A DNA stretch of 64,000 bases, taken from positions 1 through 64,000 of the forward strand of contig NZ_FOLG01000002.1 in the NCBI RefSeq assembly GCF_900112335.1. The letters are read 5' to 3'. Below are positions 23,001-31,699 of this stretch, piece by piece. The first letter of the stretch is position 1. Every line of letters starts with the position of its first letter. A program made the translations under genes and the position numbers. The stretch is from Tropicimonas isoalkanivorans (GTDB lineage Bacteria > Pseudomonadota > Alphaproteobacteria > Rhodobacterales > Rhodobacteraceae). The notes below the pieces were generated by a model. The model was given only the letters and a program-made list of their open reading frames with translations. It was not told where the DNA came from and ran no database searches.

Positions 23001-24571
23001 GGGGCGAACCTGTAACCGGAGATCTCAAGATAGCGGCCCGAGGGACGGACCGAGATGTCGCTGGGGCGCGCAAGGCGGCTCGTCTGCGCGAGGGCCTCGG
23101 CCACGCTCAGCGGCACGGGGCAGCCGGGCGCGCGCTTGCGCCACCACTCGGCCGCCTTCTGGCGGGCATAGCCCTGATGCTCGAGGCAGACCCATTCGCT
23201 GTAGGTGGCGAGGCCGCAGCTATAGGTCACCTTGAGCGACGGACGCCCGCCAGCCTTGTCGTGGCGGCTGTAGGAAACGCCCGTGACCGGAAGCCATTGT
23301 TGCTTTGGCGAAAGCACCGGCAGCGTGGCGGCGGTGGGGGCGATCTTCACCTCGCGCGCCGGGAAGACATAGCCGCAATCCGGGCATTCCGTCGCCGAGA
23401 GCGCGATGATGCTGTCGCACTCCGGGCAGACCTTGGTCGGTGCCTCGCCCCCGCCGCCATCACCGGGGCGCTTGGGCCGCACCAGATCGATCGGTCCGTG
23501 GCGACGGACATTGCCCGCGAAGTCCAGCACCAGGCAATTCTCCTTGCCCGGCGCGAGACGGGTGCCGCGCCCGACCATCTGCACATAGAGCCCGGCCGAT
23601 TGCGTGGGGCGCAGCAGCGCGATCAGGTCGACGCCCGGCGCGTTGAAGCCGGTGGTCAGCACGCCCATCGAGGCCAGCGCCCGGATTTCGCCGCGCTTGA
23701 AGGCGGCAAGGATCGCATCGCGCTCGTCCTTCGGCGTGTCGCCGAAGATCGTGCGGCAGCTGATGCCCTGGCGGCCGAATTCCTCGGCCACATGGCGCGC
23801 GTGCTCGACGCCCGAGCAGAAGGCCAGCCAGGACTTCCGGTCACGGCCATGCTCGATGATTTCGGTGACGGCGGCGCGGGTGATGGCGTCCTGATCGACC
23901 GCCGCCGCCAGATCACGCGCAATGAAATCGCCCGCGCGGGTGCCCACCTTTGAGACGTCGAGCCGGGTTGCGGGCTGCTTCGAGACCAGAGGGCTCAGAT
24001 ACCCCGCGTCGATCAGCTCGCGGACCGGGGCCTCATAGGCGATGTCGGTGAAGAGCGCATTTTGCCCCTCATGCAGCATCCCGCAATCGAGCCGGAACGG
24101 CGTGGCGGTCAGCCCGATCACCTTGAGCGCCGGGTTGATCGCTTTCAGCGCGTCGAGGAAGCGCCGATACATCGTGCTCGACTTGCCGGGGATCAAATGC
24201 GCCTCGTCGATCAGCACAAGATCGGTGTGTCCGATTTCGGCCGCGCGGCGGTGGATCGACTGGATGCCGGCGAAAAGGATCCGCGCCTGTGCCTCGCGCT
24301 TGCCGAGGCCCGCCGAATAGATGCCAGCCGGGGCCTCGGGCCAGAGGCCGATCATCTCGGCATGGTTCTGGGCGATCAGCTCGCGGACATGGGTCACGAT
24401 CAGGATGCGCTGATCGGGCCAGGCCTTCAGCACGCCCTCGATGAAGGAGGCCATGACGAGCGACTTGCCACCCGCGGTCGGAATGACCACCAGCGGATTG
24501 CCGGTGTGGGTCTGGAAATAGCCGTAGATCGCGGTGATCGCGGCCTGTTGATAGGGGCGCAGGGTCAGCAT
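22835..24571 (-). CDS. DEAD/DEAH-box superfamily 2 helicase
   Basis: A 578-residue helicase starting MLTLRPYQQAAITAIYGYFQ. Motifs are I VIPTAGGKS, II LVLIDEAHLIPG, III GLTATPFR, IV-V FGDTPKDERDAILAAFKRGEIRALASMGVLTTGFNAPGV, and VI QMVGRGTR. A zinc ribbon (CPECDSII...CPDCGYVF) follows. The C-terminus, about 120 residues, has the GYARQKAAEWWRKRAPG module seen in phage replication helicases and ends in a low-complexity tail. It acts in phage replication or recombination with the adjacent nuclease. Confidence 0.9.
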   Translation of the reverse strand: MLTLRPYQQAAITAIYGYFQTHTGNPLVVIPTAGGKSLVMASFIEGVLKAWPDQRILIVTHVRELIAQNHAEMIGLWPEAPAGIYSAGLGKREAQARILFAGIQSIHRRAAEIGHTDLVLIDEAHLIPGKSSTMYRRFLDALKAINPALKVIGLTATPFRLDCGMLHEGQNALFTDIAYEAPVRELIDAGYLSPLVSKQPATRLDVSKVGTRAGDFIARDLAAAVDQDAITRAAVTEIIEHGRDRKSWLAFCSGVEHARHVAEEFGRQGISCRTIFGDTPKDERDAILAAFKRGEIRALASMGVLTTGFNAPGVDLIALLRPTQSAGLYVQMVGRGTRLAPGKENCLVLDFAGNVRRHGPIDLVRPKRPGDGGGGEAPTKVCPECDSIIALSATECPDCGYVFPAREVKIAPTAATLPVLSPKQQWLPVTGVSYSRHDKAGGRPSLKVTYSCGLATYSEWVCLEHQGYARQKAAEWWRKRAPGCPVPLSVAEALAQTSRLARPSDISVRPSGRYLEISGYRFAPCAHPTPASAPSATGNLAALAGSNRGSVAPTLGATPAASGSAAAPVRTSVMGGRA

Positions 24572-25512
24572 GGCGCGGCCTCCGGGGAACGGGCGTCGTT
24601 GGTCCAGGTCGTGCCATCGGCCATGCGGTAGGTGACGAGATCGTCGCCCGCATCGATGACCTCGCCCGGGATGAGGTCGGGGATGAAGAGATGGCGGCCG
24701 CAGGCCGTGCGTTGCTCGGAAGGCGCCAGCATCCGGTCGTGTCGGGCGCAGTGCCAACCACCGTCGACCGGCGTCGCATGCAGGCAGGAGCGGCAGGTCA
24801 CCGCCGCGCCACCGCCGTCATGGCAGGCCGCATGGTGATCGCAGAACCGGCATTCGAACCAGGCCGGGTCCTCGCTGATCCGCGCGGGCGGATGCTGGGC
24901 GAAGATGATGCGCCCGGCCTTTTCCAGCAGGCGCTCGGCCATCGCGCGGTCCGCCTCGATGCGCTCGACATGCAGCGCGTCGTTGTCCTTGCAGACCGCG
25001 ACGTAGAGCGCGCGCGTGATTCCGGTCAGGTGCATGTAGACCTGCATCTGCGCGGCATGCTGGGGCTTGGCCAGAACGACACCCTTGGCGACCAACTCGT
25101 TGAAGCTCTTGACCGAGTGGGTCTTGAACTCCAGCACATGCCAGGTCTTCGGCGCCTCCAGTAGCCCGAGGGCTACGCCGTCGAGCGAGCCGCCGAAATG
25201 CCCGCCATGGGCCTCGACCCGGAACTGGCGGCCGGTCTCGGGATCGACTTCGAGCACGGTTGCCCCGGTGGCACGCAGGTTGCGCACAAGCCGGTCCTCT
25301 TCCAACTGCCCAGTCTCGAAGAGGCGCAGCAGACGGCCGGAATGGCGCGCGGGCGTGACCCAGCGGAAGTCGTACCAGAGTGCGCGGGCACAGGATTTGC
25401 CGATGATCGACGCCCCGAGGTGATCGCGGAAACCATCGCCCTGGCGGGTCTCGTAGTCGGCATAGATCGCCGTCAGCGTCGGCGTGGAGGCTTCGGGAAG
25501 TTCTGCCATCAC
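24565..25512 (-). CDS. PD-(D/E)XK nuclease (phage exonuclease-like)
   Basis: A 315-residue protein. The nuclease core is HFGGSLDGVALGLLEAPKTWHVLEFKTHSVKSF (catalytic D and ExK), then KPQHAAQMQVYMHLTG (QxxxY). A Cys-rich segment follows (WFECRFCDHHAACHDGGGAAVTCRSCLHATP...WHCARH) that could bind zinc or an iron-sulfur cluster as in AddB/Cas4-type nucleases. It probably works with the neighbouring helicase and Sak4-like ATPase in recombination. It overlaps the helicase start by seven bases. Confidence 0.8.
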   Translation of the reverse strand: MMAELPEASTPTLTAIYADYETRQGDGFRDHLGASIIGKSCARALWYDFRWVTPARHSGRLLRLFETGQLEEDRLVRNLRATGATVLEVDPETGRQFRVEAHGGHFGGSLDGVALGLLEAPKTWHVLEFKTHSVKSFNELVAKGVVLAKPQHAAQMQVYMHLTGITRALYVAVCKDNDALHVERIEADRAMAERLLEKAGRIIFAQHPPARISEDPAWFECRFCDHHAACHDGGGAAVTCRSCLHATPVDGGWHCARHDRMLAPSEQRTACGRHLFIPDLIPGEVIDAGDDLVTYRMADGTTWTNDARSPEAAPC

Positions 25513-25871
25513 AGCCCCTCCCGTTCGCTACGGGCCTGTGCCTCGGCCAGAATGCCATCCCAGGTCTCTGGGTCATGGCGTTCGCGCAGGATGCCGATCA
25601 GCACGTCCTTCAGCTTTTCGCGGCGACGGCGGCCGGTGCCTTGGGCGAGAAGTTCTGCCCGCTCGCGGCACAGGTGGCGCAGGGCCGTGCGGGCCCGGTG
25701 GAACCAGTCCGGATCGATCGGCTTCTGGCCGCGCTGGCGGGCCAGATCGGCCGTCGCGATCTGCGTGCGGATCTTGGCGATGGCATCGTCGAGCTCGATC
25801 AGCCGCCGCTGGTTTTCAGGCAAGCCGGGGTTGTTCACGGCCACGGGGGCCGCGTTGGTCATGTCAGTCAT
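25509..25871 (-). CDS. Small phage protein, helical, unknown function
   Basis: A 120-residue protein rich in charged helices (ENQRRLIELDDAIAKIRTQIATADLARQRGQKPIDPDWFHRARTALRHLCRERAELLAQG). It overlaps the nuclease start by four bases and belongs to the same recombination/replication operon. No catalytic motif is seen. The basic helical C-terminus (GRRRREKLKDVLIGIL) could contact DNA or a partner. Confidence 0.65.
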   Translation of the reverse strand: MTDMTNAAPVAVNNPGLPENQRRLIELDDAIAKIRTQIATADLARQRGQKPIDPDWFHRARTALRHLCRERAELLAQGTGRRRREKLKDVLIGILRERHDPETWDGILAEAQARSEREGL

Positions 25872-25935
25872 GGGAATTTCCTCAGATGGGGTTGCGCGCT
25901 GCCCCGTCAGTCAGGGCGCAGGGCAGCGCGAAGGC

Positions 25936-26436
25936 TCAGCCCTTCTTGTTCCAGGGCGCGGAGGCCATTTTCGGCGGCACCGAAGAGCCGGCCGGATCGG
26001 GCGCGGGCTTTGCCGGGCGGGCGGCCGGGGTCGAACCACGCTCGGGCGGCAGGTAGGCGATCGCGTTGCTCTCGCCGTAGCCGTTCTTCGGTGGCCGGAT
26101 CTTCACCTGGATCGTCATCGGGATCAGGTGCAGCTCCTCGCTGTCGCTGACATGCATCCGGCCCGTGGCATGGCAGATCGCCGAGAGCGTGCGCTGCGCG
26201 ATTTCCACCGTGGTCGGGTTCGGGTTCACCAGGTTCAGCTGGTCGAAGATCTTCCGGCCTTTCTGCTCCCCGTCGAGAATGTCGAGCATCAGCCAGAGGA
26301 ACTGGCCCATGCCGTTCCTGGTGACGCGCATCTCGCTCTCGACGATCTGGGCGCGGTATTTGCCTGCGGGCAGCAGCTCATAGGCGGTGGTGGGTTCGAC
26401 GCTGGTCGCGTCAAAAGAGGTGTCGAAACGTGCCAT
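25936..26436 (-). CDS. DUF669 protein (phage ssDNA-binding-like)
   Basis: A 166-residue protein. The pattern YELLPAGKYRAQIVESEMRVTRNGMGQFLWLMLDILDGEQKGRKIFDQLNLVNPNP...AQRTLSAIC is the DUF669 signature, found in phages beside Sak4-type recombination ATPases. The C-terminus is Pro-rich and ends WNKKG. By context it may act as the single-strand DNA-binding partner of recombination. Confidence 0.85.
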   Translation of the reverse strand: MARFDTSFDATSVEPTTAYELLPAGKYRAQIVESEMRVTRNGMGQFLWLMLDILDGEQKGRKIFDQLNLVNPNPTTVEIAQRTLSAICHATGRMHVSDSEELHLIPMTIQVKIRPPKNGYGESNAIAYLPPERGSTPAARPAKPAPDPAGSSVPPKMASAPWNKKG

Positions 26437-26457
26437 GGTCTTGTCCTTTCAAGGCAA

Positions 26458-27204
26458 TCATTCAGGTTGGGGCATGGCTGCGAGGAACTCTGACCACTCG
26501 AGTGGCAGGGTATCCGGCAGGCCGTAACGGTTCTTGGCGAGGAAGGCGGGGCGCTCTTCGGTGTGCATGACGCGTGCACCGGACCCGAGCGCACGGGTCA
26601 CCTTCTTGTTGAAGCCGACATCGGATTTTGCGACCGAGATCTGATAGTTGGCAAAGAGCACCACGTCGGAATGCTCCTGCAGCAGCGCCGAGGCGCGGGC
26701 CTGCAGTTTGATCACATAGCGGTCGTAGGGCTCGTGCTCGGGGCTGTCGAAACGCTTGATGTCGGTATGGGCGATCTGGATGACTACCATGCCTTTGCGG
26801 TCGCGCAGCGCGTTGAGCCGGTCGAGATATTCGCGCCAGATGGTCAGCGCCTCGGCATAGCCCTTGCCAAACCCCGGCGCCTCGATCGAGGCCCAGCCGT
26901 TGCGCTTGCAGGCCTCGGCCCAGATCAGCGGCTCCAGCCAGTCGACGCTGTCGACGACGACCGTACCGAAATCGTGGTCCTCGTTTGAGAGCGCATCAAG
27001 CGCCTCGGCCACCTCCGCATAGCTGGTCGCGAGCGGGAAATGCGGGACCTGCAGCTTGCCCAGGCCATCCTCGGTCATGAGGAAGACGGGCCGGTCGGCA
27101 TCGGCCGCGAAGGTGGATTTGCCCACCCCGGCCACGCCGTGGATCAGGATGCGCGGCGGGGTCAGCACCGAGGTCGTGCGCAGGGATGCGAGCGAAATGG
27201 CCAT
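26458..27204 (-). CDS. Sak4-like RecA-fold ATPase (single-strand annealing/recombination)
   Basis: A 248-residue P-loop protein. Walker A is HGVAGVGKST and Walker B is FGTVVVDSVDWLE; later ERPAFLAKNRYGLPDTLPLEW. The small single-domain RecA fold next to a DUF669 protein and an exonuclease is typical of phage Sak4 recombinases, which anneal or exchange strands during phage recombination. It overlaps the upstream gene by one base. Confidence 0.85.
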   Translation of the reverse strand: MAISLASLRTTSVLTPPRILIHGVAGVGKSTFAADADRPVFLMTEDGLGKLQVPHFPLATSYAEVAEALDALSNEDHDFGTVVVDSVDWLEPLIWAEACKRNGWASIEAPGFGKGYAEALTIWREYLDRLNALRDRKGMVVIQIAHTDIKRFDSPEHEPYDRYVIKLQARASALLQEHSDVVLFANYQISVAKSDVGFNKKVTRALGSGARVMHTEERPAFLAKNRYGLPDTLPLEWSEFLAAMPQPE

Positions 27205-27689
27205 CAGCGCACCTCCTCGTTCAGCACGAGGCGGAACTTGGGCTTGCCGGTGCGGACTGTGCGCGCGGGCTCGAAGCCCTTGCGCCAGCTTTCCGGCAAA
27301 GCGCCGTATTTGCGCTCGGAGACCGACAGCTTGGTCTCGATGAATTCCGCCGGGTCCTCGCCCGCCGAGGCGATGTTCTCGGCGATCTGCGCCAGCAACG
27401 CCTGATCCCAGTCGATGCGCTTGGGCAGTTCGGCGATCACGGTGACGCCGTCATCCTCGAACCGGATCGTGCCGGTGTCCTTGCCCGCCTCTTGGCGGGT
27501 GTCTTGGGCGCGGTCCGCGTATTTCAGAGAGATGGCACCGTCGAGCCAGTCCGCGACCGACTTCGCCTGCGTCAGTTGCTCGTCGGCCGCGCTTTTCAGC
27601 AGCGCGAGCTGATCGGCGGGCAGCGCCGCGATCTCGCCCACCGGCATGCGGTGGACATCGGCCAGGGTGATGTGATTGGAGATCGTCAT
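27204..27689 (-). CDS. Conserved phage recombination-operon protein
   Basis: A 161-residue protein from MTISNHITLADVHRMPVGEIAALPADQLALLKSAADEQLTQAKSVADWLDGAISLKY. The helical N-terminal half resembles a host-nuclease-inhibitor-like or scaffolding helix bundle; the second half is IAELPKRIDWDQALLAQIAENI...VSERKYGALPESWR. Such proteins regularly precede Sak4 in alphaproteobacterial prophages; the molecular role is unknown. Confidence 0.7.
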   Translation of the reverse strand: MTISNHITLADVHRMPVGEIAALPADQLALLKSAADEQLTQAKSVADWLDGAISLKYADRAQDTRQEAGKDTGTIRFEDDGVTVIAELPKRIDWDQALLAQIAENIASAGEDPAEFIETKLSVSERKYGALPESWRKGFEPARTVRTGKPKFRLVLNEEVR

Positions 27690-27702
27690 GTTCCGCCCCC
27701 CC

Positions 27703-27912
27703 TCACGCCGACATCGGACGATGGGGTTCGTGATCCACGCCGCGGATCTGTTCGGCCTCGAAGGCCTCGACATCCTCGAGCCGATAGATCACCCGGCCGC
27801 CGAGCTTGATGAATTTCGGGCCTTCGCCCGTCCACCGCCAGCGCTCCAGCGTGCGGTGCGAAATATTCCAGCGAGCCGCCAGCTCGATCTGGGAAAGGTG
27901 CCTGGTCGCCAT
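27703..27912 (-). CDS. Helix-turn-helix protein (AlpA/excisionase-like)
   Basis: A 69-residue protein MATRHLSQIELAARWNISHRTLERWRWTGEGPKFIKLGGRVIYRLEDVEAFEAEQIR, a complete MerR-type HTH_17 domain as in AlpA and phage excisionases. It is the first gene of the leftward replication/recombination operon. It could act as excisionase for the serine integrase or as an early regulator. The start is chosen at the ATG next to a GGAGG site. Confidence 0.85.
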   Translation of the reverse strand: MATRHLSQIELAARWNISHRTLERWRWTGEGPKFIKLGGRVIYRLEDVEAFEAEQIRGVDHEPHRPMSA

Positions 27913-28035
27913 GTGAACCTCCTTGGGATTTCTGCGAACACTTGCGGGTTCAACATGGCGGAGGGGCTTGGAGGCGCTGGGGAGGCAGCCGGTAGGCAAA
28001 CTGGGAGTTCGGAAAGATCTTCGCGCTGAAACAAA

Positions 28036-28063
28036 AAAAGGCCGCCCCGAAGGACGGCCTTTT
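28036..28063. terminator. Bidirectional intrinsic terminator
   Basis: AAAAGGCCG and CGGCCTTTT form a perfect nine-base stem around a ten-base loop. A-runs on one side and T-runs on the other allow function on both strands. It lies directly after the stop of the SEC-C gene. Confidence 0.85.
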
Positions 28064-28065
28064 GG

Positions 28066-29229
28066 TCAAGCGTGGAACGATCTTATGGACCGCGGTAATC
28101 GAAAATCCACATCCAAGCGAACAGGCATTGAGGGAACGCTGCCCATTGGATCGATGCCGTCGGCCGCAAGCTGGTCAAGACGTTCTTTCTGTTTTTCATC
28201 CAATGCCCCGAACCAATCCGGATTGAAGAAAACATTCTCGACATGCTTCATCACAAACTGAAGGCATGCCGAGGCTCGTGTCTCGTCCGCCAGTTCTTCG
28301 AGCTGATCTGCGATGACCTTTCCGGGTGCACCGTCGATATTCCGCCAGGAAATGCAGATCATTGCGCTGGACTCACCCGCAAATGAAGAAACAAAAACCT
28401 GCTCGAGAAGCTCGTCTACGTATCCTTTTTGAAGTTCTGCGCCGTGGAGGTCAGTAAACGGCGACCACGCGCCTGCAAACATGAACGGAATAGGCGCCGC
28501 AAATTCAAAGATCAGAGAGCTAAGCACATCTGTCCGGGCGGCCACCAATGCTGCGGTTAATGCGTCATGAGTGGCCTTCAGATCGCGTCGAGCAGCTTCG
28601 TTGCCCGTGTCTATTTCATCAAGCATCTTCTGAAGCATGAACTGCTCAAAAGGTTGCAGCCCCTTATCGGCGCCCCTCAACGTTTCGCGTAAGTGAGAGC
28701 CAGCATCTTTCCCATAGAGTTCTCGGCTCATCGTCCGATAAGCGACGGCGAGACACTGGTCGGGGCGTCCGGTAAAGACTTCATTCTCGATGCAAGAAAA
28801 AATCTCCCGATCATGTTTGCTGCAAAAACCATGGAAAACGGACGCATCCTTGATGCCAATCCTCTTCACGGATAATTTGCCACCGTTTTTATTCATATCA
28901 GGAATGCTGGCGCCGTATTGCAGCACATGCCCATTCTCGGCGATCTTGGCGAGATTCGGGCCCCGCGAAACAGTGTGTGCTTTGATCACGCCGCCTTCGC
29001 AATCTCCCAAGCCCACGTCGCGTGCCCAGCACTTCTTTTGGGAAAATGCCTTGCGATTTACATCTACCGCGGCCCAAGGATTTTCTTTTGGCTGAGCATC
29101 ACGACCAAGGTGGCACTTCTTATACTTCTTGCCAGAGCCACACCAACATGGGGCGTTTCTCTCTCGGCCTTTCATTGCACGACTATCATGGTATCGGGAC
29201 ATGCCTTTATTTGTGGGGGTAATTGTCAT
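28066..29229 (-). CDS. SEC-C motif protein, unknown function (cargo)
   Basis: A protein of up to 387 residues. Near the N-terminus is RNAPCWCGSGKKYKKCHLG, a complete SEC-C zinc-binding motif. The next region has KKCWARDVGLGDCEGGVIKAHTVSRG and FHGFCSKHDREIF, further Cys/His pairs that suggest a second zinc site. The rest is helical. Composition is AT-richer than the replication genes, and it has its own terminator, so it looks like independent cargo. SEC-C proteins often appear in accessory and defence loci, but no function can be assigned. Confidence 0.7.
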   Translation of the reverse strand: MTITPTNKGMSRYHDSRAMKGRERNAPCWCGSGKKYKKCHLGRDAQPKENPWAAVDVNRKAFSQKKCWARDVGLGDCEGGVIKAHTVSRGPNLAKIAENGHVLQYGASIPDMNKNGGKLSVKRIGIKDASVFHGFCSKHDREIFSCIENEVFTGRPDQCLAVAYRTMSRELYGKDAGSHLRETLRGADKGLQPFEQFMLQKMLDEIDTGNEAARRDLKATHDALTAALVAARTDVLSSLIFEFAAPIPFMFAGAWSPFTDLHGAELQKGYVDELLEQVFVSSFAGESSAMICISWRNIDGAPGKVIADQLEELADETRASACLQFVMKHVENVFFNPDWFGALDEKQKERLDQLAADGIDPMGSVPSMPVRLDVDFRLPRSIRSFHA

Positions 29230-29389
29230 CGGGCTATCTGCTCAGGTTGCAAAGATTGCTGCAAGGCGTGGCAGCAGGCAAGCCTGGCTTGAAATGAACA
29301 TCGCGTTACCGGCCATGGTTGCGCTCGGCTGTACTGGGTCATGCAATGGTCCACCAAGGATCACGGCCAACAGTCTGAAAATGCCATTT

Positions 29390-30319
29390 TCAAGCTTCAA
29401 TCCAGCAATTTCCGTCGTCGAATTTGATGAAGGCCTGCCAATCCTCGCGTCGGCCAAAGGCTTTCTTGAGCGAGTTCACCTGTCCGCCATAGCCTGCCTC
29501 TTCCAGCACGGCGGCCACCCGCAGAACCGGTGACCCGGTCCAGTAGGCGGCAAACATGATCTGGAGAAGTAGCCGCTGCTTGTCGCCGCCGAAGGTGAGG
29601 GTCGTGTCACCATGCCAAACGAGTCCGCAGTCATTTGAATGATCGATGGGAAATCGCCGCTGCGCTTGCCCGGGGAACACCCGAGCCCCGAGAACCTGCG
29701 GCGAGACCGCGAGCTTGGCCGGATCGCCCGCAACATCCGCCACGTTGATGATGTGGTTGCGCTTCTGGGAGGTCTCTGGGATGCGCTCGCCGGGTGTGGA
29801 GGTCAGGATGATACGGATTTCCTGTGGTGGCTTGCGCGCGATCATCGCCTCGAGTTGCGCCCAGACACCTGGATCCCCGAGCCGCCGGGCAAACCAGACG
29901 GGGACCGAGGCTTTCGCCCTGGCGAGCTTGATGGTTCCCACGTCCCAGACGAGATCTGTGATCAAGGGCGCCGGGCGTGAAGGCCCGGCACGCTCGAACG
30001 CCACCAGCATCTTGGCAAGGGCCAGGCCAAAATCGACCCTACACGCCGCGATGTCCTGATTGGCGACCTTGACCCAGCGGCCGATGCTGTCGTGATAGCC
30101 GAATGATTTCAGCTCGGCCGACCAGGTGGCCTCAATGGGTTCATCCTCATAGTCGTCCATCCCTGCGACGACCGGGACATGCCCGCCCGACACCAACAGC
30201 TTGGCTGCGATCAACGCGTCGGTCGCGCTTCGGGAAACCTGGTGCAACGCCGATGTCTGGAGAGACATGCTGCGGGCTTCCATGGCCCGCAGCAGAAGGT
30301 CGATCGCACGCTTACCCAA
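29390..30319 (-). CDS. Unrecognised protein B of the XRE/ImmA-associated operon, C-terminal winged helix-like
   Basis: A 309-residue protein that I do not recognise. The N-terminal 80 residues are helical (RAIDLLLRAMEARSMSLQTSALHQVSRSATDALIAAKLLVS). The middle has beta-rich stretches (EIRIILTSTPGERIP). The C-terminal 75 residues (TLTFGGDKQRLLLQIMFAAYWTGSPVLRVAAVLEEAGYGGQVNSLKKAFGRREDW) look like a winged helix-turn-helix with a wing ending in DDGNCWIEA. Its start overlaps the upstream gene by eight bases, so the two are translationally coupled. It may be a DNA-binding partner of protein A. Confidence 0.7.
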   Translation of the reverse strand: MGKRAIDLLLRAMEARSMSLQTSALHQVSRSATDALIAAKLLVSGGHVPVVAGMDDYEDEPIEATWSAELKSFGYHDSIGRWVKVANQDIAACRVDFGLALAKMLVAFERAGPSRPAPLITDLVWDVGTIKLARAKASVPVWFARRLGDPGVWAQLEAMIARKPPQEIRIILTSTPGERIPETSQKRNHIINVADVAGDPAKLAVSPQVLGARVFPGQAQRRFPIDHSNDCGLVWHGDTTLTFGGDKQRLLLQIMFAAYWTGSPVLRVAAVLEEAGYGGQVNSLKKAFGRREDWQAFIKFDDGNCWIEA

Positions 30320-31538
30320 GGACGTCGCCTTCGTCGTTGTCGTCCTTCAGGATGCCCCAGAGCCGCAAATACTTCTCGCCGATCAGGCGCTCTTGCGGGG
30401 TCATGTCCTTCAGGTTGCAGCCATGCGGCATGGTCACGGTCATCGAGAGCGATTTGCCCCGCCCGCCATCGGGGCCCGGGTGGAACTTGATGGTGAAGCG
30501 CGCACGGGTGACCACCCATTCCGCCACGTCGCCGGTGCCACCCAAGACACGCGCGCCGCCACCGATGTCGAGGCCGATCCGGTGTTCCGCCATCTGCCAG
30601 ATCGTCCGGTCGGCACCCGACATGGATTCGAGCGTGATGCGCTCCTTCGCATCGCCCAGATCCATCAGGCGCAATTCCTTGACGGTCACGCCGGCAATCC
30701 CGTCGGCCGGGTCAGTCGGGAAGTCGAAAGGCCGCAGCAGCATGCTGAGATCGTACTCGCGCAGCGGCAGCGTCTGCTCCTCAGTAAGGGTGATGCCCAG
30801 CAGGTCGCGCGCCATGTACCGGGTCAGATCGATCCGATCCTCGCGCGTCTTGGCCACGACCTCGATCACGCCGGTCGCAGCCTCATAGGTCAGCGCCGCC
30901 TCGAAGACCGGCTTCACGATCCGACGCGACAGGGTGCTGTTGGCGTCGAATCCCAGCGTGTCCTCGGGACGCCCCTCCCGGTAGACCGCGACCTGGACCA
31001 GTTCGCATTCCTCGCCCTCAAGGATCACCCGGTGGCGGTCGAAGATGTCGACATGGACGTTGGGCGTTTCGAACCGTTCGCGGATCGCGGCCGTAAACGC
31101 GGCGAGCGAAACCGGGTCCTTCTTCACCGCGAGATCGGGATCGACGCCGAACCCGCTCCACGACCGCCCGCGGCGGCGCTCGTCATTGTAGCGCACCTCT
31201 TCGGCCAGGCGGAACCGATCGTTCTCGTTGAGGAAAACCCAGAGCGAGCGGTTGTTGGCCCCTTCGAGCGTATCGAAGACGGCGCGGTTCAGGACAACGT
31301 TCTGCAACGCGTTCTGGCCGGGCTCATCGGCCAGCGCCGCCACACGGGCCGCATCGAGGACGACACGCTGCTTTTCGTCATCGGACATGGCATCGACGGC
31401 CTTGATCAGCGGTTCCACCACCTCGGGCTCGGGCTTCGTCCAGTCGATGGGCGCAAGCGAGGTGAACCCGCCAGCAGTGAAGTAATCCTGCAGACGGATC
31501 ACGGGGGTCTTGCGAAGAAACGCGGCGATGGCGGTCAT
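30312..31538 (-). CDS. Unrecognised protein A of the XRE/ImmA-associated operon
   Basis: A 408-residue soluble protein (MTAIAAFLRKTPVIRLQDYFTAGGFTSLAPIDWTKPEPEVVEPLIKAVDAM...). No known domain is recognised. Alternating strands and helices in the second half (AEWVVTRARFTIKFHPGPDG...SLSMTVTMPHGCNLKDMTPQERLIGEKYLRLWGI) suggest a beta-rich effector or sensor domain. There is no signal peptide or membrane segment. It is divergent from an XRE repressor across twin operators and is followed by protein B. The pair could be a regulated stress, defence or lysogeny effector. Confidence 0.75.
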   Translation of the reverse strand: MTAIAAFLRKTPVIRLQDYFTAGGFTSLAPIDWTKPEPEVVEPLIKAVDAMSDDEKQRVVLDAARVAALADEPGQNALQNVVLNRAVFDTLEGANNRSLWVFLNENDRFRLAEEVRYNDERRRGRSWSGFGVDPDLAVKKDPVSLAAFTAAIRERFETPNVHVDIFDRHRVILEGEECELVQVAVYREGRPEDTLGFDANSTLSRRIVKPVFEAALTYEAATGVIEVVAKTREDRIDLTRYMARDLLGITLTEEQTLPLREYDLSMLLRPFDFPTDPADGIAGVTVKELRLMDLGDAKERITLESMSGADRTIWQMAEHRIGLDIGGGARVLGGTGDVAEWVVTRARFTIKFHPGPDGGRGKSLSMTVTMPHGCNLKDMTPQERLIGEKYLRLWGILKDDNDEGDVLG

Positions 31539-31594
31539 GAGAGCCCTTTCTTTGGCCGGGGAGGAGGACAGAATCACAAAAATGCGATACGATG

Positions 31595-31615
31595 TTGTTC
31601 GATATATACCGAACA
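31595..31615. promoter_or_regulatory. XRE operator 1
   Basis: TGTTCG (from 31596), eight bases, then CGAACA form a dyad. It lies in the intergenic region between protein A and the XRE repressor, 50 bp centre to centre from operator 2, about five helical turns. Confidence 0.7.
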
Positions 31616-31645
31616 GATCGCCACGTCTACTTGCGCGGCACAATT

Positions 31646-31665
31646 TTGTTCGGCATATCGAACAA
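31646..31665. promoter_or_regulatory. XRE operator 2
   Basis: TTGTTCG, six bases, then CGAACAA form a perfect seven-base dyad, with the same half-site as operator 1. It lies 35 bp upstream of the repressor ATG, so the repressor probably autoregulates and controls the divergent operon from the pair. Confidence 0.75.
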
Positions 31666-31699
31666 ACGTCCTGCAACCAAGGAAACCAAGGATGATACG

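Noticed and set aside
29242-29457. A 71-codon minus-strand frame between the SEC-C gene and protein B
   Set aside because: It overlaps the start of neither gene usefully, has no ribosome binding site or domain, and most of it is antisense-like noise.
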